Shown: piece by piece, positions 63,245-64,000 of the stretch
How positions within the stretch are numbered: position 1 is the stretch's first letter
Layout: each line of letters starts with the position of its first letter
Assembly (NCBI GenBank): GCA_017999985.1
Contig: JAGNKU010000010.1
Location: 62,001 to 126,000, forward strand
Length of the DNA stretch: 64,000 bases
Direction of reading: 5' to 3'
Origin: Phycisphaerae bacterium
Lineage (GTDB): Bacteria; Planctomycetota; Phycisphaerae; UBA1845; Fen-1342
Notes under the pieces: model-generated
The model's input: the letters and a program-made list of their open reading frames with translations, nothing else
What the model was told of the DNA's origin: nothing
Database searches by the model: none
Program-made: the position numbers and the translations under genes

Positions 63245-64000
63245 ATGTCCGCCCCGGCACTGCGCATGTCCAGGAGAATCGACCGCGCTATCGCGCTGCC
63301 ATTGCTCACGCTGCTGGTGGTCACAGCGCTGCTGGTGACGGCTCTCGGCGCGACGGCCTGGATCGTGCTGCTGCACGACGGGCTGTACGTCGCCGCGGTG
63401 CTTCTGGCCGGGTGTGGTTGGGGCATCTGGCCGGCGGCGTGGCTGGGGCTCGCTCGACGCAGCGCGCTGCAGCAGGTGTGCGCGGCGCTCGCGTTGGGGC
63501 TCGGCATGCTGAGCAGCGCAACGCTGGCGCTGGGCACCGCCGGCGTCCTGAACCGACCGACGGCGTGGGGATTGATCGCGGCCGGCGCGGTGTTCGGCAT
63601 CGCGCGGGTGGCCATGGCCGGGCGGCGCTGCGACATGCCGGGCGTGGTCGGGGGGATTCCAGTACGCGCCAGCGACGAGGTCAGGAGCGGGTCAGCCCCC
63701 TGGCTGGCCGTCGGGCGCACGTTGCTGCTTCTGCCGCTCGCGGTGCCACTGGCGATCGCGCTGTTCGGCGCCTGTCTGCCGCCGGGCATGCTCTGGCACA
63801 GCGAGGCGCGCGGGTACGACGTGCTGGAGTACCACCTCCAGGTCCCGCGCGAGTACTTCGACGCCGGCCGCATCCACTTCCTCCCACACAACGTGTACGC
63901 ATCGTTTCCGCAGCAGATGGAATCACTCTACCTGCTCCTCATGCACGTGGTGGGTGGCGTTCTGCCCGCCGCCATTCCGAGCCAGTTGCTGCACGTCGCC
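63245..64000 (+). CDS. GT-C-like multi-pass membrane protein, N-terminal part
   Basis: The frame is open from ATG 63245 to the window end (252 residues seen); ATG 63266 is an alternative start. About five hydrophobic segments precede a loop with E-Y-H-L-Q-V-P-R-E-Y, G-R-I-H-F-L-P-H-N-V-Y and S-F-P-Q-Q-M-E-S-L-Y. This loop pattern occurs in GT-C-type glycosyltransferase-like proteins, where the Asp/Glu-Tyr-His segment is near the active site. Usually such proteins have 400-700 residues, so most of it is missing. Function is tentative. Confidence 0.65.
   Translation, partial: MSAPALRMSRRIDRAIALPLLTLLVVTALLVTALGATAWIVLLHDGLYVAAVLLAGCGWGIWPAAWLGLARRSALQQVCAALALGLGMLSSATLALGTAGVLNRPTAWGLIAAGAVFGIARVAMAGRRCDMPGVVGGIPVRASDEVRSGSAPWLAVGRTLLLLPLAVPLAIALFGACLPPGMLWHSEARGYDVLEYHLQVPREYFDAGRIHFLPHNVYASFPQQMESLYLLLMHVVGGVLPAAIPSQLLHVA

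Overview
The window is high-GC bacterial DNA from a member of the Planctomycetota. The best evidence is the 16S rRNA gene on the minus strand (about 37768-39348). It carries the exact 18-base target of probe EUB338-II (GCAGCCACCCGTAGGTGT, 38968-38985), which was designed for planctomycetes. This 16S gene is solitary and has its own intrinsic terminator, with no 23S or 5S after it, as is common in the phylum. An exosortase locus, PEP-CTERM-type proteins and several DUF families frequent in planctomycetes agree. Class cannot be fixed by eye.

Layout. 1-8074: end of ispD, a lipoprotein plus PAS histidine kinase pair, small membrane proteins and an FmdB zinc ribbon, two translationally coupled dynamin-like GTPases, and a NeuD/PglD-type acyltransferase. 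8469-19266: a five-gene exopolysaccharide/exosortase operon (Wza-like exporter, exosortase, EpsI-like protein, 1675-residue TPR protein, Wzz-BY-kinase). 19361-28385: truA, a pteridine-reductase-like SDR, secreted and lipoproteins, glyA, a radical SAM/SPASM protein, and the overlapping set gmk-rpoZ-coaC. 28495-33381: two paralogous Cache-type chemoreceptors in tandem. 33717-37289: dnaE, carrying an in-frame palindromic insertion. 37363-39614: a 31-residue hydrophobic miniprotein with its own promoter, then the 16S terminator, gene and candidate promoter. 39921-44292: a beta-propeller lipoprotein, a small basic protein, a TsaC/Sua5-LMW phosphatase fusion and rpiB. 44323-51164: DUF2203, a zinc-ribbon membrane protein, a HAF-repeat PEP-CTERM protein, an NCS2-type permease, a MacB-like permease and a secreted protein with a possible variant sorting tail. 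51269-55153: glyS, an AT-rich divergent promoter island, a FlgM-like protein, and a dGTPase with a small partner. 55297-64000: a CoA-transferase-GNAT fusion and an ADP-forming acetyl-CoA synthetase, then divergent heme A genes ctaA/ctaB, a DUF3179 protein, and the start of a GT-C-like membrane protein that runs off the window.

How the parts relate. The exosortase at 10050 is the likely processing enzyme for the PEP-CTERM protein at 45592 and perhaps the protein at 50112. Chemoreceptors plus a FlgM-like protein imply flagellar motility. The acetyl-CoA genes pair substrate-level ATP synthesis with a GNAT domain that may control it. Heme A synthesis implies aa3-type respiration. Most units are housekeeping; the least ordinary items are the palindrome inside dnaE, the uncharged miniprotein beside the 16S gene, the twin GTPases and the two fusion enzymes.
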